From a virus: a DNA stretch of 20,947 bases. Below, in pieces: positions 12,001 through 15,402 of this stretch. Below the pieces are notes generated by a model that worked only from the letters and a program-made list of their open reading frames with translations, searched no databases and was not told the DNA's origin. Position 1 is the stretch's first letter. Every line of letters begins with the position of its first letter. A program made the translations under genes and the position numbers. The stretch spans positions 1 to 20,947 of IMG/VR virus record IMGVR_UViG_3300042310_000810. One strand, written 5' to 3'.

Positions 12001-13770
12001 TTCTTGTTTCTTTAGTTGCTCCATCTGCTTACCAGAAGCTGCAGCTCGTTTTTTACTCAGCTCAGCAATACTTTTTTCAAGTTTGTCCTTTTCCTCGAGG
12101 TTAGCCTCGTATGCAGCCACAGCGGTAGCATCAAAACCTAAATGCAGGGGAATTTCGAGTTCCTCAATAGTGTCCAATTTCGGCTTTGTTGTTGGGGTAG
12201 ACGAGGTTGGGTTATATTTTTTTCCGCTAGTAGCTCGTGCTCGACCAACATAACCCGGACTGTAACCAAACTGCTTTGCAATTTCAGCGGTGTCTCGAGT
12301 GGGGTCGTTAATTGCTGCAATAAACTCTGGATTGTTTTTAGCCGAAACTCTGACTGCTGGACCACTGCTCGATGAGACAGGCGCAGGTTTAGGAGCTACA
12401 GCGACTACAGGCGGTGGTGTACTTGCGGGAGTTGCGGGGGCGTAAGGAGGAGTTGTAGATTTAGGAGCTACAGGTGGTGGTGTTTGTTGCCCACTATAGG
12501 GTGTAAACTTTCCCAGTGTAAGCGATTTACCCTCGTGCGGATTTTTACCTTCCTCAAATTCTTTTAGTTGTCTGCGAAGATGCTGAATGATTGCACTTTC
12601 AGATTCGGTAGGTTGTCTACGTCCGATGTCTGCTCGAGCCTCACTTAATACTTGCCTTATAGCGTCTTCGTCTAACTGCATGCTATCAACAAATTCTGGA
12701 GTTGACCTAAGTATGGTTGAAGCAAAAGCCTCCGGTTTAGCCGAGGCGCTCGCTTGAAAACTACCGACTGGTTGCCGTGCTGGCGGTTTTCGATCGGGAA
12801 ACAGCTTTTTAAACACAGAATTTTCTAGTTGTATTGTAGATAATTCTACACCCGCTCGCGGTAACTCTCCGACATAATCCGCCGCTCGATACTGTGCTGC
12901 GTGTGCTACCTCATGACTAACAATACCTAGAATATACTGAACAAGATCGTCGTACTTACTGTAATCTCGTGCTGATTTAGATGAACCGTCATCACCATAG
13001 GTAACTTGTCTATTCTTATCATACGGCGTAAATTTATAGTCGTTGTAAGCCTTCACCGCATTGTTAAAGTTTATGCCTACTGTTTTGTCAGCATATTCTC
13101 CTATATGCGTACTTCCGGCTAAACTTGGATCATTTGCCTCGGTTACAAACTTTAGTCCCAAAGGTCCCAACGCCGCAGTAATAATTTTTTCAACCTCTGC
13201 TCGTTGTGCGGGTGTTAGCTCTGCGGAGGGCGGTGTGTTAGCGGGGGTTCTAGTACTCGCAGTAGCTGCGCTCGGTTTTGCGGGTCCTGTTGAACTGCCT
13301 GCTGAAGACACCGGAGTTGTTGCAGGCGCAGGAACTGAAACTGGAGTCACAACCGGCGCAGACGCAGATTTAGGAGCAACTGCAGGTGTACTTGTGCTAA
13401 CAACTTCACCTTGTTCATTAAGACTTCCGGCGCTCTCCATTACTACGGCACCGCGAGTTCCGCGAGTTACCTGACTAAGTGTTCCACTGTTTACCTGTGT
13501 GCTTAGTTTATCTAGGCTTTGTCCGAAGCGATCAAGTTTTTCAGATACTGCGTCAATAATTGCACTAAGCTGTTCTTCTCTAAGCTCAGGTATGTCTTGT
13601 ACAAGTTTGCTTACTTCAGTGAATGACTGGTTGGCCCTATCGGAAGTCGTCTCATTCATCGCTTTGTTAAAAACTTCTTGCACGTGCACCGACAATGGGT
13701 TGCTTGTCTCGTCCCTTAACTTAATAATAACGGCTAGCATGCGCTCCAGTTCAGCTAATTTAGGATTCAT
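1..13770 (-). CDS. Giant multidomain tail tape measure protein (partial, C-terminus beyond left edge)
   Basis: One uninterrupted minus-strand frame of 4590 codons runs from ATG at 13768-13770 to base 1 without a stop, so the protein is longer than seen. A GGAG lies 6 bases before the ATG, inside the end of the preceding chaperone frame, which suggests coupled translation. Tape measure proteins set tail length and sit inside the tube. The call rests on place (tube, chaperone pair, then this gene), huge size, long helical and coiled-coil stretches, and a hydrophobic Gly/Ala segment near residues 4083-4150. Modules in order: N-terminal helical region (1-125), Pro/Ala linkers (129-182, 427-470) around an HExxH domain, HTH-like segment (488-515), coiled coils (551-605, 1459-1520), [ST]PE repeats (1791-2030, 2730-2840) on either side of a DnaQ-like exonuclease (2340-2570), Gly-rich hinge (2904-2975), SNase domain (3870-4025). 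An alternative description is a polyvalent ejected protein. Tape-measure role is likely; enzyme roles are inferred from motifs. Confidence 0.88.
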   Translation of the reverse strand, partial: MNPKLAELERMLAVIIKLRDETSNPLSVHVQEVFNKAMNETTSDRANQSFTEVSKLVQDIPELREEQLSAIIDAVSEKLDRFGQSLDKLSTQVNSGTLSQVTRGTRGAVVMESAGSLNEQGEVVSTSTPAVAPKSASAPVVTPVSVPAPATTPVSSAGSSTGPAKPSAATASTRTPANTPPSAELTPAQRAEVEKIITAALGPLGLKFVTEANDPSLAGSTHIGEYADKTVGINFNNAVKAYNDYKFTPYDKNRQVTYGDDGSSKSARDYSKYDDLVQYILGIVSHEVAHAAQYRAADYVGELPRAGVELSTIQLENSVFKKLFPDRKPPARQPVGSFQASASAKPEAFASTILRSTPEFVDSMQLDEDAIRQVLSEARADIGRRQPTESESAIIQHLRRQLKEFEEGKNPHEGKSLTLGKFTPYSGQQTPPPVAPKSTTPPYAPATPASTPPPVVAVAPKPAPVSSSSGPAVRVSAKNNPEFIAAINDPTRDTAEIAKQFGYSPGYVGRARATSGKKYNPTSSTPTTKPKLDTIEELEIPLHLGFDATAVAAYEANLEEKDKLEKSIAELSKKRAAASGKQMEQLKKQEEEQIKRLEEVKAKLQAQTSLPPTGLFSEIKPDDISAQTHAAMQTVVKQAADVLGHSSVRDPRAKAMADAAKGTDKDQTLRAVEAIFSQVFMRDESGDVSFLAAANGGDSYTLDEVQDLFQSILPAVQDARTSGIYPVSIGSGGSIRSLGNIVPDFSQEIMSGRSSDSDSPDTPQSMRVRGGTNYLTKNTSDTYLGRQSIRTSMGRRSSDYREVAQGADTGLGTQVVGFEAKHVFPNKVAMEIEEQVREQERIVRQQLEEGDVVDMQVGDKTYKVPRYIAENRLAMMRSVDRASEHTGLTRMGNERGPRGALEGNQSVGLMGGLHLGKMFESIVSTGDISEDLTQKFLESTSHQQQDDLTTKPGVKPEQQVNNARLFAERHKEKLAYEQRRLEQSFATNTGQSATQNLGQEIIDLAMQQKLIDELLITPTDAAMEEAQAQRRGEILYPKQHAANLANPESPQHNIPKLSSDEALALLYGHSIAGVAPYGAAFMNIREQALPVQQLVQSTGGSTEVARRYDQYSPVARIIEAARNQDPEEVARLQSSLVPEDYQDELNRSGTNTAKKIDGREVDVAHTAGMVEKDLSYTINDMFGLSSQKHHNIFNALHYAGKVSDEEGNLLPPDQIRQSLGGRTGHGLASIHKGSQDLQDISRTGIPIVEYAKLATQDVPTGQEESHQAMLNSIHQVSPAMAELSRDQLHALSNVDYSQGGQQAITQVIKIVGSSIQKKLKEAIQHQAKKAGLNEADTSDLFAQNEAGRVPQGFESLFREFNFFNPATIESNPEFSRAITLLMGFHEQAQGGESVADFTARALGTTAQLSGLRTGVANVTANPAAASTGQRYDLASSARSFVTDETGKAPPAMARNAALAAAEIPRLSEELAKAKKATAELKKRHESASGALKLNLKLKLREAIAREKEAERALLNARITSDPSQVDQYFSKQNAIVNSPTATEQERVAAQMELAASQQIAELTAQNPDIIGGTRNYLGPEHGYAGKTQTERLAGLQEHLDLRQQAQGGNRRRVADLARFERKRQRRIDDIQGSDNIEFADNVNGFVGVSAGTSAVVTAGQRDLVQGTSLATFISNEAMLDRNQDEAYSSPMSFDPLEKAATSLTEEDLKAITAATPEELLKQASEGQVAMDAGRRTQRDAHAEWLASLSPTERNRYILSQSHQRTGRPLARDAYIAANPPVTESYAEDVAQTPEYQRVVGIPKVNQFSEEEDIKKAEELLPNANTRKVRRKVSRMSRAQRANRVIGYRKYLAKQVLNTPEHKRVDEFNEQNFGTIATPEELADARDIVQKYRGVDPATIPDEERFELEKAKALRKQHAVNLLFDRYDRKASVAEAPMTREERIARILKEQTARKDAYKNSPEFAKVDALNEQFYYRSDPSTLLMVPSIPDESTLINIEKVMGVDEFDPNTERKMSIKKRKKRAIDYINAANDALGALRDAQDFPTIDEESVDDEQIALAEKYMGVTATKPAASTTPPSVPEPDNTNVRLAKLFAATKQLHEERRKTNVNYIVPADEEIMQQVQQMAMNQLDETSTGVPRQSAANEQKMQETIATITQEDRRKRRTNQRPVTAAQLATARQHYTQYAGKEGLTQEETQKLSAAQIIMQRHAMQQITKNFGDDTSKGIPQLFDMLTSMSPRPGDTSPEAMQRRGVATTVASLVDSLGPDQLKAAQNLDFSRADSRIWMANTFPQFVPIMAHLDSVPNVRRFAGRRFNGLTAARSSRRRAEAADAAIAAASTSAKPTYFDLETSVPKNAAGEDDKSLSRTIFQASVLSGDQKKPTMMYAVATKEIAEQIKAMAAEANAADDPARRDEIINQMRALATTDVYGKTGKDVGVNADVIQSLVAHALAGGTVYDQETIKDRVKLAISGSGAVVGHNLKGFDLPVLYGGGMDQAAKDAVPESVMKRVADTLELSRDIAPGEHKLIDSYKRYVDPAGFTGAHDAGQDVLATRALHKVLGRRRVAVGKLDMSTIPAELQPYVTDSRKIAADDPRISDISKLHGLYSSLATMQDFAENPDGPKGSYTMSNMEKMFSVSTMTPEEQAKLREEIKTVHLPKYAHMAIDGSFYTGRKFLEQRFDKNAVKPSWSYAGMAQSIVGDERASADVSNFSIRRNRAKAAYRATANEWYNTPEYKAWQNAVEAGRAFATGTEMTPIDFKKASEDDLARVEKAMGVDEFHPGTKRKMSLKKRRERATAEQQRNTAALDAAKAARAISPEWKKFESAPYVSEFSDEESVAEAESHYGLSSEIMPVSAAFVAKPTETRGSGTGSRSSSSDTAGAFTDATSVGPTSTRSTTHRTTSYGAGGAGGGGGSGGSFTMSGGGDVPGGGGGGPIIIHVGQAEIYVQNGRVAGMSEGGGGGRPGGLYTGGGMDVGVESTDKDLTTEGAFSVGVAGAEMSTRKTGARDPFTDPAATSAGSTATVGEATISSLDGVTSLSTPSLVITNATIQQIQTSTMSITSTGGPISIDGSASLSTGRGGGGVAGKRGVYDPTREAIVNSIEAARNAYDQSGGLFSGRNIFQSKGDLTDRTISAARNLVGLRQGLVTASGAALMAGLPNPEAAGQYAELEASFTGLQDAATIEQASAAMLQLLSSIESLTQTLSSETGPGIDEFKDNLQGLGKLASTGTMQLNKTAKTQQQTESLQIGKMEERVQAAVTQPGIFNFGRRREDKKAALRDFAEGFLGDKADTLYDERTGELSLPQLTETVDATGKRVLAIDPRGRRKALQRASDKDLQRQVEYLNQLDPSNPVTFESLSKTQRAYARAQQSQNQVPFADKMFYAASKLRDLQFFAQGIAGIPQIPQQIMQTIEMATNPALSAERTMTTARSLSLTPQVYNAALSAAAGQQARFGGSLSTNVGKITDFIPLTNAYGVDMTKSLNVARKLAAFDPAQGMQGASIALKEFLSGNVSSLSRRFEINRSALSKINTGDATEMLDSLDNVLSSMGVTDKLIDDQANTMATKYDKMVGRLETIGQNLSGMLVSAVTPALESMLGSDSDVATTTGSKTLNKLTNESLQSYGDAALSNKVTGLDSLDPYADPAKFNKDLDNVLRMANNEIAVQARGYSSGTGLVPQLAPYRMMENASATQRFSMQHSVMKYLDQGMGKEQAYLQALRENQGDFNTSQEFLFQRNPINGLNMSAPDQYLGGLVKTKPGNLTPAGILPQGPDLSTLEAQARIFGTYDTLGTMSAATPGGLNQQQIDIIGGIADKGLMLESMGANKAIPEKVGTLAATLPGSSMIPGVSQMAAFATNSALKNMSTPDLAKLARKMGTAAYATVQRRLDNDTVELLDEYGKTFTARISNIDAPEHTASAGDTSVPKNDVLGRAMGLTQADYVITQADRNEYLKQAQAAGMTDAQAKKMIDAHGYDKTLIKLASQPKVLAVGDSKDRYERQLASLFTTDKNGNLVAVNRKMAELGGAPVAFSGLPEEARTAMDVLAKNAADTKLGAINTQAAGLDLGGNAIISQQARDAYFQRHYLGMGGTVGMATGVAGAGVLGLHLGGGAIMSAFPGSAAATAISSAGAIGAGGVFGLAGGIGLAAGLGYGAYAYNADMNDTSVAKQRELYEIQANMNKQENQRRRSMNYVYNAGLLPNTERARAAATTGGGEKFRSQTIWEKILAGLGSVPGREGVGGQRYENLMPTGTEQDAQTQVALDMADEVSKEMEKTKDEFAKRRETAPDSVKKVYDRIVINPMDPGTAEKPNYISVLDLQQTLTAIDTVAASSSNEQFQDYANTPEYLRARAAIANQTADPEKQKINELLEKNKITIPRRILKGGPDYIRNRLTSAADAESFTFNTEDMLKYSATEQDNIYRYGLDQLGSLRNYSQPAKEYQDQTMGKMVGLRSQRFNQFMDANAMNALFMGRDNSTSPTSIRGTAGVKAAALNMLDQSYFIKNNAGDQGQIKEVRAAQTAAVDAMLEQARAFREQADVTRPFATVFRSTFANLVTGMNIAGDNFRNIYDTMAQGNPLFAIDFAKQSTGLDWKQSI
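1321..1524 (-). other. Hydrophobic Gly/Ala-rich segment, probable membrane-inserting region (residues about 4083-4150)
   Basis: About 68 residues contain almost only Gly, Ala, Ile, Leu, Val, Met, Ser, Thr and Phe, with no charged residue until the end (for example GAIGAGGVFGLAGGIGLAAG). Two or three membrane-spanning helices would fit. Such segments are common in tape measure proteins and in known cases are thought to insert in the inner membrane during DNA entry. It directly follows the SNase domain. Confidence 0.75.
1696..2163 (-). other. Staphylococcal-nuclease-like (SNase/TNase) domain within tape measure (residues about 3870-4025)
   Basis: The domain opens with RRLDNDTVELL and ISNIDAPE, the classic SNase pattern, and later has DRYERQLASLF matching the family's D-x-Y-G-R-x-LA strand. 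The residues equivalent to Staphylococcus D21, R35, D40, E43 and R87 are D3887, R3902, D3907, E3910 and R3995. The R35-D40-E43 spacing is identical and D21-R35 differs by one. About 40 extra residues lie between E3910 and R3995, in a region where family members often carry inserts. Known members are calcium-dependent nucleases that cut DNA and RNA with little sequence preference. Being just before the hydrophobic segment, it could be carried into the cell with the tape measure. Catalytic competence is likely from the residues but not proven. Confidence 0.85.
4846..5061 (-). other. Glycine-rich hinge in tape measure (residues about 2904-2975)
   Basis: Runs of five to six glycines flank a short hydrophobic strand-like insert, PIIIHVGQAEIYVQNGRV. 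Beyond it lies a Ser/Thr/Gly-rich stretch to about residue 3070. The composition differs sharply from the helical parts on each side. It is probably a flexible boundary between the enzyme-bearing N-terminal half and the more conventional C-terminal half. Confidence 0.7.
5251..5583 (-). repeat. Degenerate [ST]PE-motif repeats, C-terminal block (residues about 2730-2840)
   Basis: Two further units begin with NTPEY (2730) and ISPEW (2815). The first ends in GVDEFHPGTKRKMSLKKRRE, nearly the same as the end of the unit at 1959. The second aligns with the unit at 1791 over SPEWKKFESAPYVSEFSDEE against TPEYQRVVGIPKVNQFSEEE. The exonuclease domain lies between this block and the N-terminal block. Isolated cousins of the motif occur at residues 356-360, 479-483, 1371-1374 and 4337-4341. 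Confidence 0.65.
5399..5465 (-). repeat. DNA-level direct repeat, copy A
   Basis: This is the partner of the stretch at 7715-7781, offset by 2316 bases without gaps. It encodes the same GVDEF-HP-T-RKMSLKKR end of a repeat unit. Confidence 0.75.
6061..6753 (-). other. DnaQ-like DEDDh 3'-5' exonuclease domain within tape measure (residues about 2340-2570)
   Basis: All three Exo motifs are present in order. Exo I is TYFDLET with D2347 and E2349; Exo II is GHNLKGFDLPVL with D2484; Exo III is GAHDAGQDVLAT with H2543 and D2548 in the H-x4-D spacing of the DEDDh class. The five catalytic residues bind two metal ions and cleave DNA or RNA from the 3' end in known members. The Exo I to Exo II gap (135 residues) is somewhat long because of a charged helical insert. 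The domain lies between two blocks of [ST]PE repeats, as if inserted into them. An exonuclease carried in a tape measure could trim incoming or host nucleic acid; the target is not shown by the sequence. Confidence 0.85.
7681..8400 (-). repeat. Degenerate [ST]PE-motif repeats, N-terminal block (residues about 1791-2030)
   Basis: Three tandem units begin with QTPEY (1791), NTPEH (1857) and NSPEF (1959). The second and third align as EHKRVDEFNEQNF against EFAKVDALNEQFY. The first unit ends in a basic stretch, TRKVRRKVSRMSRAQRANR, and the third in GVDEFDPNTERKMSIKKRKK. The units are 60-100 residues long, charged and mostly helical in appearance. The basic ends could bind nucleic acid. I do not recognise a named family. 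Confidence 0.65.
7715..7781 (-). repeat. DNA-level direct repeat, copy B
   Basis: This 67-base stretch matches 5399-5465 with no gaps at about four positions in five, including an exact 18-base run encoding MGVDEF. It encodes the GVDEF-DP-T-RKMSxKKR end of a [ST]PE repeat. Conservation at the base level suggests a recent internal duplication, or gene conversion between the two copies. Confidence 0.75.
9211..9396 (-). other. Coiled coil in tape measure (residues about 1459-1520)
   Basis: An Ala/Lys/Glu/Leu-rich run (for example IPRLSEELAKAKKATAELKK, then LKLREAIAREKEAERALL) has heptad spacing and almost no Gly or Pro. It supports an extended helical fold for this part of the protein. Confidence 0.7.
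11956..12120 (-). other. Coiled coil in tape measure (residues about 551-605)
   Basis: A strongly charged heptad-like stretch rich in Glu, Lys, Gln and Leu (for example QLKKQEEEQIKRLEEVKAKL) predicts an extended coiled coil. This is typical of tape measure proteins, which run as helical bundles inside the tail tube. Confidence 0.75.
12226..12309 (-). other. Helix-turn-helix-like segment in tape measure (residues about 488-515)
   Basis: The stretch reads DTAEIAKQFGYSPGYVGRAR: a short first helix with 'AEIAKQFG', a turn at Gly-Tyr-Ser, and a basic second helix. This is the pattern of resolvase/transposase-type HTH units. It follows an NNPEF motif that resembles the [ST]PE repeats found elsewhere in the protein. 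It could contact DNA in the tail or the host, or it could simply be a helical hairpin. Confidence 0.4.
12361..12492 (-). other. Second Pro/Ala/Thr-rich linker (residues about 427-470)
   Basis: The segment contains PPPVAPKSTTPP-like and VAVAPKPAPV runs, similar in composition and wording (VAPKS) to the linker at 13225-13386. It joins the peptidase-like domain to the helix-turn-helix-like segment. Confidence 0.7.
12571..13224 (-). other. Zincin-like metallopeptidase domain within tape measure (residues about 183-400)
   Basis: The motif SHEVAHAAQY places H286, E287 and H290 in an HExxH zinc-binding helix (bases 12901-12915), preceded by a hydrophobic YILGIV strand or helix as in zincins. A later SEARADI segment offers E377 as a third zinc ligand of the gluzincin type, about 87 residues on. 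The domain is bracketed by two Pro/Ala-rich linkers, as expected for an independently folding unit. Known zincins are Zn-dependent proteases; possible jobs here are self-processing of the tape measure, cleavage of a host protein, or attack on the cell envelope. The exact family is not recognised, and an HExxH alone can occur by chance, though the linkers and the matching E-x3-D segment make that less likely. Confidence 0.62.
13225..13386 (-). other. Pro/Ala/Ser/Thr-rich linker in tape measure (residues about 129-182)
   Basis: This low-complexity segment is dominated by Pro, Ala, Thr, Ser and Val and begins with VAPKS. A second linker after the peptidase-like domain repeats the same VAPKS word. 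It probably acts as a flexible tether isolating the HExxH domain from the helical N-terminus. Confidence 0.7.
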
Positions 13771-13773
13771 TTG

Positions 13774-14172
13774 TTACTCCATGTACATCCTTAGAATTTC
13801 CGCCTCCTCGATAAGTTGTTGTTTTTCCTTCTTCTCTAGTTCTTTTTGCTTGCGGCGGACGCTTGCTTCTAGAGATTTATGTTTAGCCGCGATAATAACG
13901 GCAATGTCTGCGTAGGTGATTAACCCAATCTTCTTTGCGTGAATCGCGCTGAACTGAGTGGGTAAGAGAAAGTGATCAAGCCACATGGCCAACTCGTCGC
14001 GTGTAGAGTTGGCCAATCGAAGGTAATGATGAATGCCGTTACTTTGACTCGTCACTCTGTAGTGAATTGTCTTTTTGTAGTGTTTCGACGTATTTGTCGA
14101 AGACGTCCTTGCCAATTTTTCCAAGAGTCCAAATATTTTCTGCGAGCTCACGTACAACCTCCCCACTTGCAT
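13774..14172 (-). CDS. Tail assembly chaperone, frameshifted C-terminal extension
   Basis: This frame overlaps the end of the upstream chaperone gene by 134 bases and ends just before the tape measure. Its first ATG (14170-14172) has no Shine-Dalgarno sequence, and the residues encoded within the overlap look non-native, so it is probably translated mainly as an extension of the upstream protein, in the manner of lambda gpG-T. Its codons lie one base 3' of the upstream frame, so the shift must be +1 or -2 rather than the usual -1. After the overlap comes a helical segment (LANSTRDELAMWLDHFLLP) and a very charged C-terminal helix (RRKQKELEKKEKQQLIEEAE). In known systems the long form binds the tape measure and brings tube subunits to it. 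If the shift is at the AAAAAG near 14070 the fusion would have about 220 residues. Confidence 0.72.
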   Translation of the reverse strand: MQVGRLYVSSQKIFGLLEKLARTSSTNTSKHYKKTIHYRVTSQSNGIHHYLRLANSTRDELAMWLDHFLLPTQFSAIHAKKIGLITYADIAVIIAAKHKSLEASVRRKQKELEKKEKQQLIEEAEILRMYME

Positions 14173-14440
14173 CCAGCATTTTGCGTGCCTGCACGGTATT
14201 CATTTTTGGGCGAACCAAACCTTCTGCAATGGTGTTTACGGTAAACTCAGTATTGTCTACTTCACCATTCTTTTGTGATTGCTGATTGATCTTTTCCATT
14301 TGTGCAAAACTTAATGCGCGAATACGCACACGTTTTTGTAAGCCGCGGATTGTTAAATCCACCTCCAGCAATGAGTCGTCTCGCAAAAGATCGTCCACAT
14401 TGTCATAATATTCACCAGCACCGAAAGCATAATCCAACAT
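14039..14440 (-). CDS. Tail assembly chaperone (short form)
   Basis: A 133-residue acidic, mostly helical protein lies between the tail tube gene and the tape measure, the usual site of the gpG-type chaperone. The core, VRIRALSFAQMEKINQQSQK followed by an 'IAEGLVRPKM' stretch and a C-terminal 'VVRELAENIWTLGKIG', has the layout of the XkdN-like tail assembly chaperone family (a 'Pro-Leu-Thr/Ser-Phe' strand, then two long helices). The start has a strong AAAGGAG at 14449-14455, 8 bases upstream. It follows an intrinsic terminator, so it is probably expressed at a lower level than the tube protein. It is thought to coat the tape measure during tail assembly and to be absent from the finished virion. 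Confidence 0.78.
   Translation of the reverse strand: MLDYAFGAGEYYDNVDDLLRDDSLLEVDLTIRGLQKRVRIRALSFAQMEKINQQSQKNGEVDNTEFTVNTIAEGLVRPKMNTVQARKMLDASGEVVRELAENIWTLGKIGKDVFDKYVETLQKDNSLQSDESK
14069..14125 (-). promoter_or_regulatory. Candidate programmed frameshift sites in the chaperone overlap
   Basis: Two A-runs read on the minus strand lie within the overlap. GGA-AAA-ATT at 14114-14125 would let a lysine tRNA slip +1 from AAA to AAA. CAA-AAA-GAC at 14069-14080 would allow +1 (AAA to AAG) or -2 (AAA to AAA). The second is nearer the end of the short form, which is where known chaperone shifts usually occur. No clear downstream pseudoknot was found by eye. Confidence 0.4.
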
Positions 14441-14460
14441 AAAATATTCTCCTTTAAATT

Positions 14461-14503
14461 AAAAAAAAAGAAACCCCCTCGAATTGTTGTATCGAGGGGG
14501 TTT
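14461..14503 (-). terminator. Rho-independent terminator after the tail tube gene
   Basis: A perfect 12-base-pair stem (14471-14482 with 14492-14503, AAACCCCCTCGA type) with a 9-base loop is followed on the minus strand by C and nine T residues (14461-14469). On the plus strand no T-run follows, so it acts only in the direction of the tail genes. It lies 12 bases past the tube gene stop and before the chaperone ribosome binding site. It probably makes partial termination separate the abundant tube protein from the low-copy chaperones and tape measure. Confidence 0.9.
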
Positions 14504-14514
14504 GCTCTGATTGC

Positions 14515-14955
14515 TTATGAAGTGTAGTCGCCAGAAATCGAAGGAGCAATGCTGAAACCACCATTGTCCATAAAGTCAAAGCTCATAGTTACTTCGTTGT
14601 TTGCGGCGTTGGTCAATTGATAACCAGTGATAATGGCCGAAGGCACTACCATGGCGTACCCGCCTTTAGTCACCAACTTGACGGAAACGTAAGAACCGCT
14701 GTTTGAAACGTTGATCAGCTTCGTGTGAGTCGTTTGCTGATCCATTGGGAGAGTGATTTGAAACGAACCATTGATACGCTTGGTAGTCGTGAAGACATAC
14801 CGGCGATTGTCGTCGTTCAGGAAGGGACCGACGTCGACTTGGTTGGTCTGCAACGACGCTTGCCACTGTGACACAAAACTGATGTTGTCATAAGCACCAG
14901 TAGCGGTGACATCGCGAATCTTCAAATAACCTTCATTGCCTCGTACAATTGACAT
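14515..14955 (-). CDS. Major tail tube protein
   Basis: A 146-residue, beta-rich protein polymerises, by inference, into the tail tube around the tape measure. Evidence is its place (after the tail terminator, before the chaperone pair), its size (typical tubes are 140-200 residues), and its pattern: a short N-terminal strand (GNEGYLKI), an FVSQWQASLQTNQVDVGPFL segment, alternating hydrophobic strands, and a C-terminal EVTMSFDFMDNGGF strand, all common in tube subunits. A strong AGGAG at 14962-14966 is 6 bases before the ATG, and a strong terminator follows, both fitting a highly expressed structural gene. Family is assigned by context and general pattern rather than a diagnostic motif. Confidence 0.78.
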   Translation of the reverse strand: MSIVRGNEGYLKIRDVTATGAYDNISFVSQWQASLQTNQVDVGPFLNDDNRRYVFTTTKRINGSFQITLPMDQQTTHTKLINVSNSGSYVSVKLVTKGGYAMVVPSAIITGYQLTNAANNEVTMSFDFMDNGGFSIAPSISGDYTS

Positions 14956-14970
14956 TGATTTCTCCTAAAG

Positions 14971-15402
14971 TTAATTTTGTGGGGTAATATATGTTTCAAC
15001 ACCAATGGCCGACGTGTAGATGGCCACATTGTTAAAACGGTCAACTGGAAAAGAATAAGCTTTACACGGGTAAAATTGCACACTGTAAGGAATTGCTATA
15101 CTGGGAATACCGCTAACCGTAAACGGACGTGTAAACCCATTCGACAATTCCCCTAGTGCATCCGAAGCCAAAGCTATCGAAGTTGCAACTGACTTTAGTG
15201 TAATAATTCCTTTCCACGCAGTTGAATTAAGCATGCCGAAATTGTACCCTAATGCCGACTCACTCAAGTACACAAGGTACGGATACGGCACTTCAGACGG
15301 GGCAACTTCGTAAAATATTTTGTTAGTGTACTGTCCCGATATTTGAGCTAACGCACGAGCGATAATGCGCCAAACATTGGAGTACAACGCGTTTACGATC
15401 AT
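14971..15402 (-). CDS. Tail terminator protein (DUF3168-like)
   Basis: A 143-residue protein lies directly before the tail tube gene. Its pattern resembles the tail terminator/DUF3168 fold: an N-terminal helix (ALYSNVWRIIARALAQI), a strand with IFYEVAP, then PYPYLVYLSES (the 'PYivy' strand of the family), and a middle strand IITLKSVATS followed by a helix (ALASDALGEL). Such proteins form a ring that caps the tail when the tube reaches the length set by the tape measure, and dock it to the head. The start overlaps the preceding stop (ATGA), with AAGGT upstream, so translation is probably coupled. Confidence 0.65.
   Translation of the reverse strand: MIVNALYSNVWRIIARALAQISGQYTNKIFYEVAPSEVPYPYLVYLSESALGYNFGMLNSTAWKGIITLKSVATSIALASDALGELSNGFTRPFTVSGIPSIAIPYSVQFYPCKAYSFPVDRFNNVAIYTSAIGVETYITPQN

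Noticed and set aside
13061-13915. Two plus-strand frames of about 137 residues
   Set aside because: Antisense shadows; the Pro/Ala linker and coiled-coil codons of the minus-strand gene produce long open stretches on the other strand.
14461-14503. Terminator acting on the plus strand
   Set aside because: On the plus strand the stem is followed by TTTGCTC, not a T-run, and no plus-strand gene precedes it.
14515-15402. Contractile tail (myovirus) reading of the module
   Set aside because: No sheath-sized gene lies between the tail terminator and the tube gene, and the tube is followed at once by chaperones.
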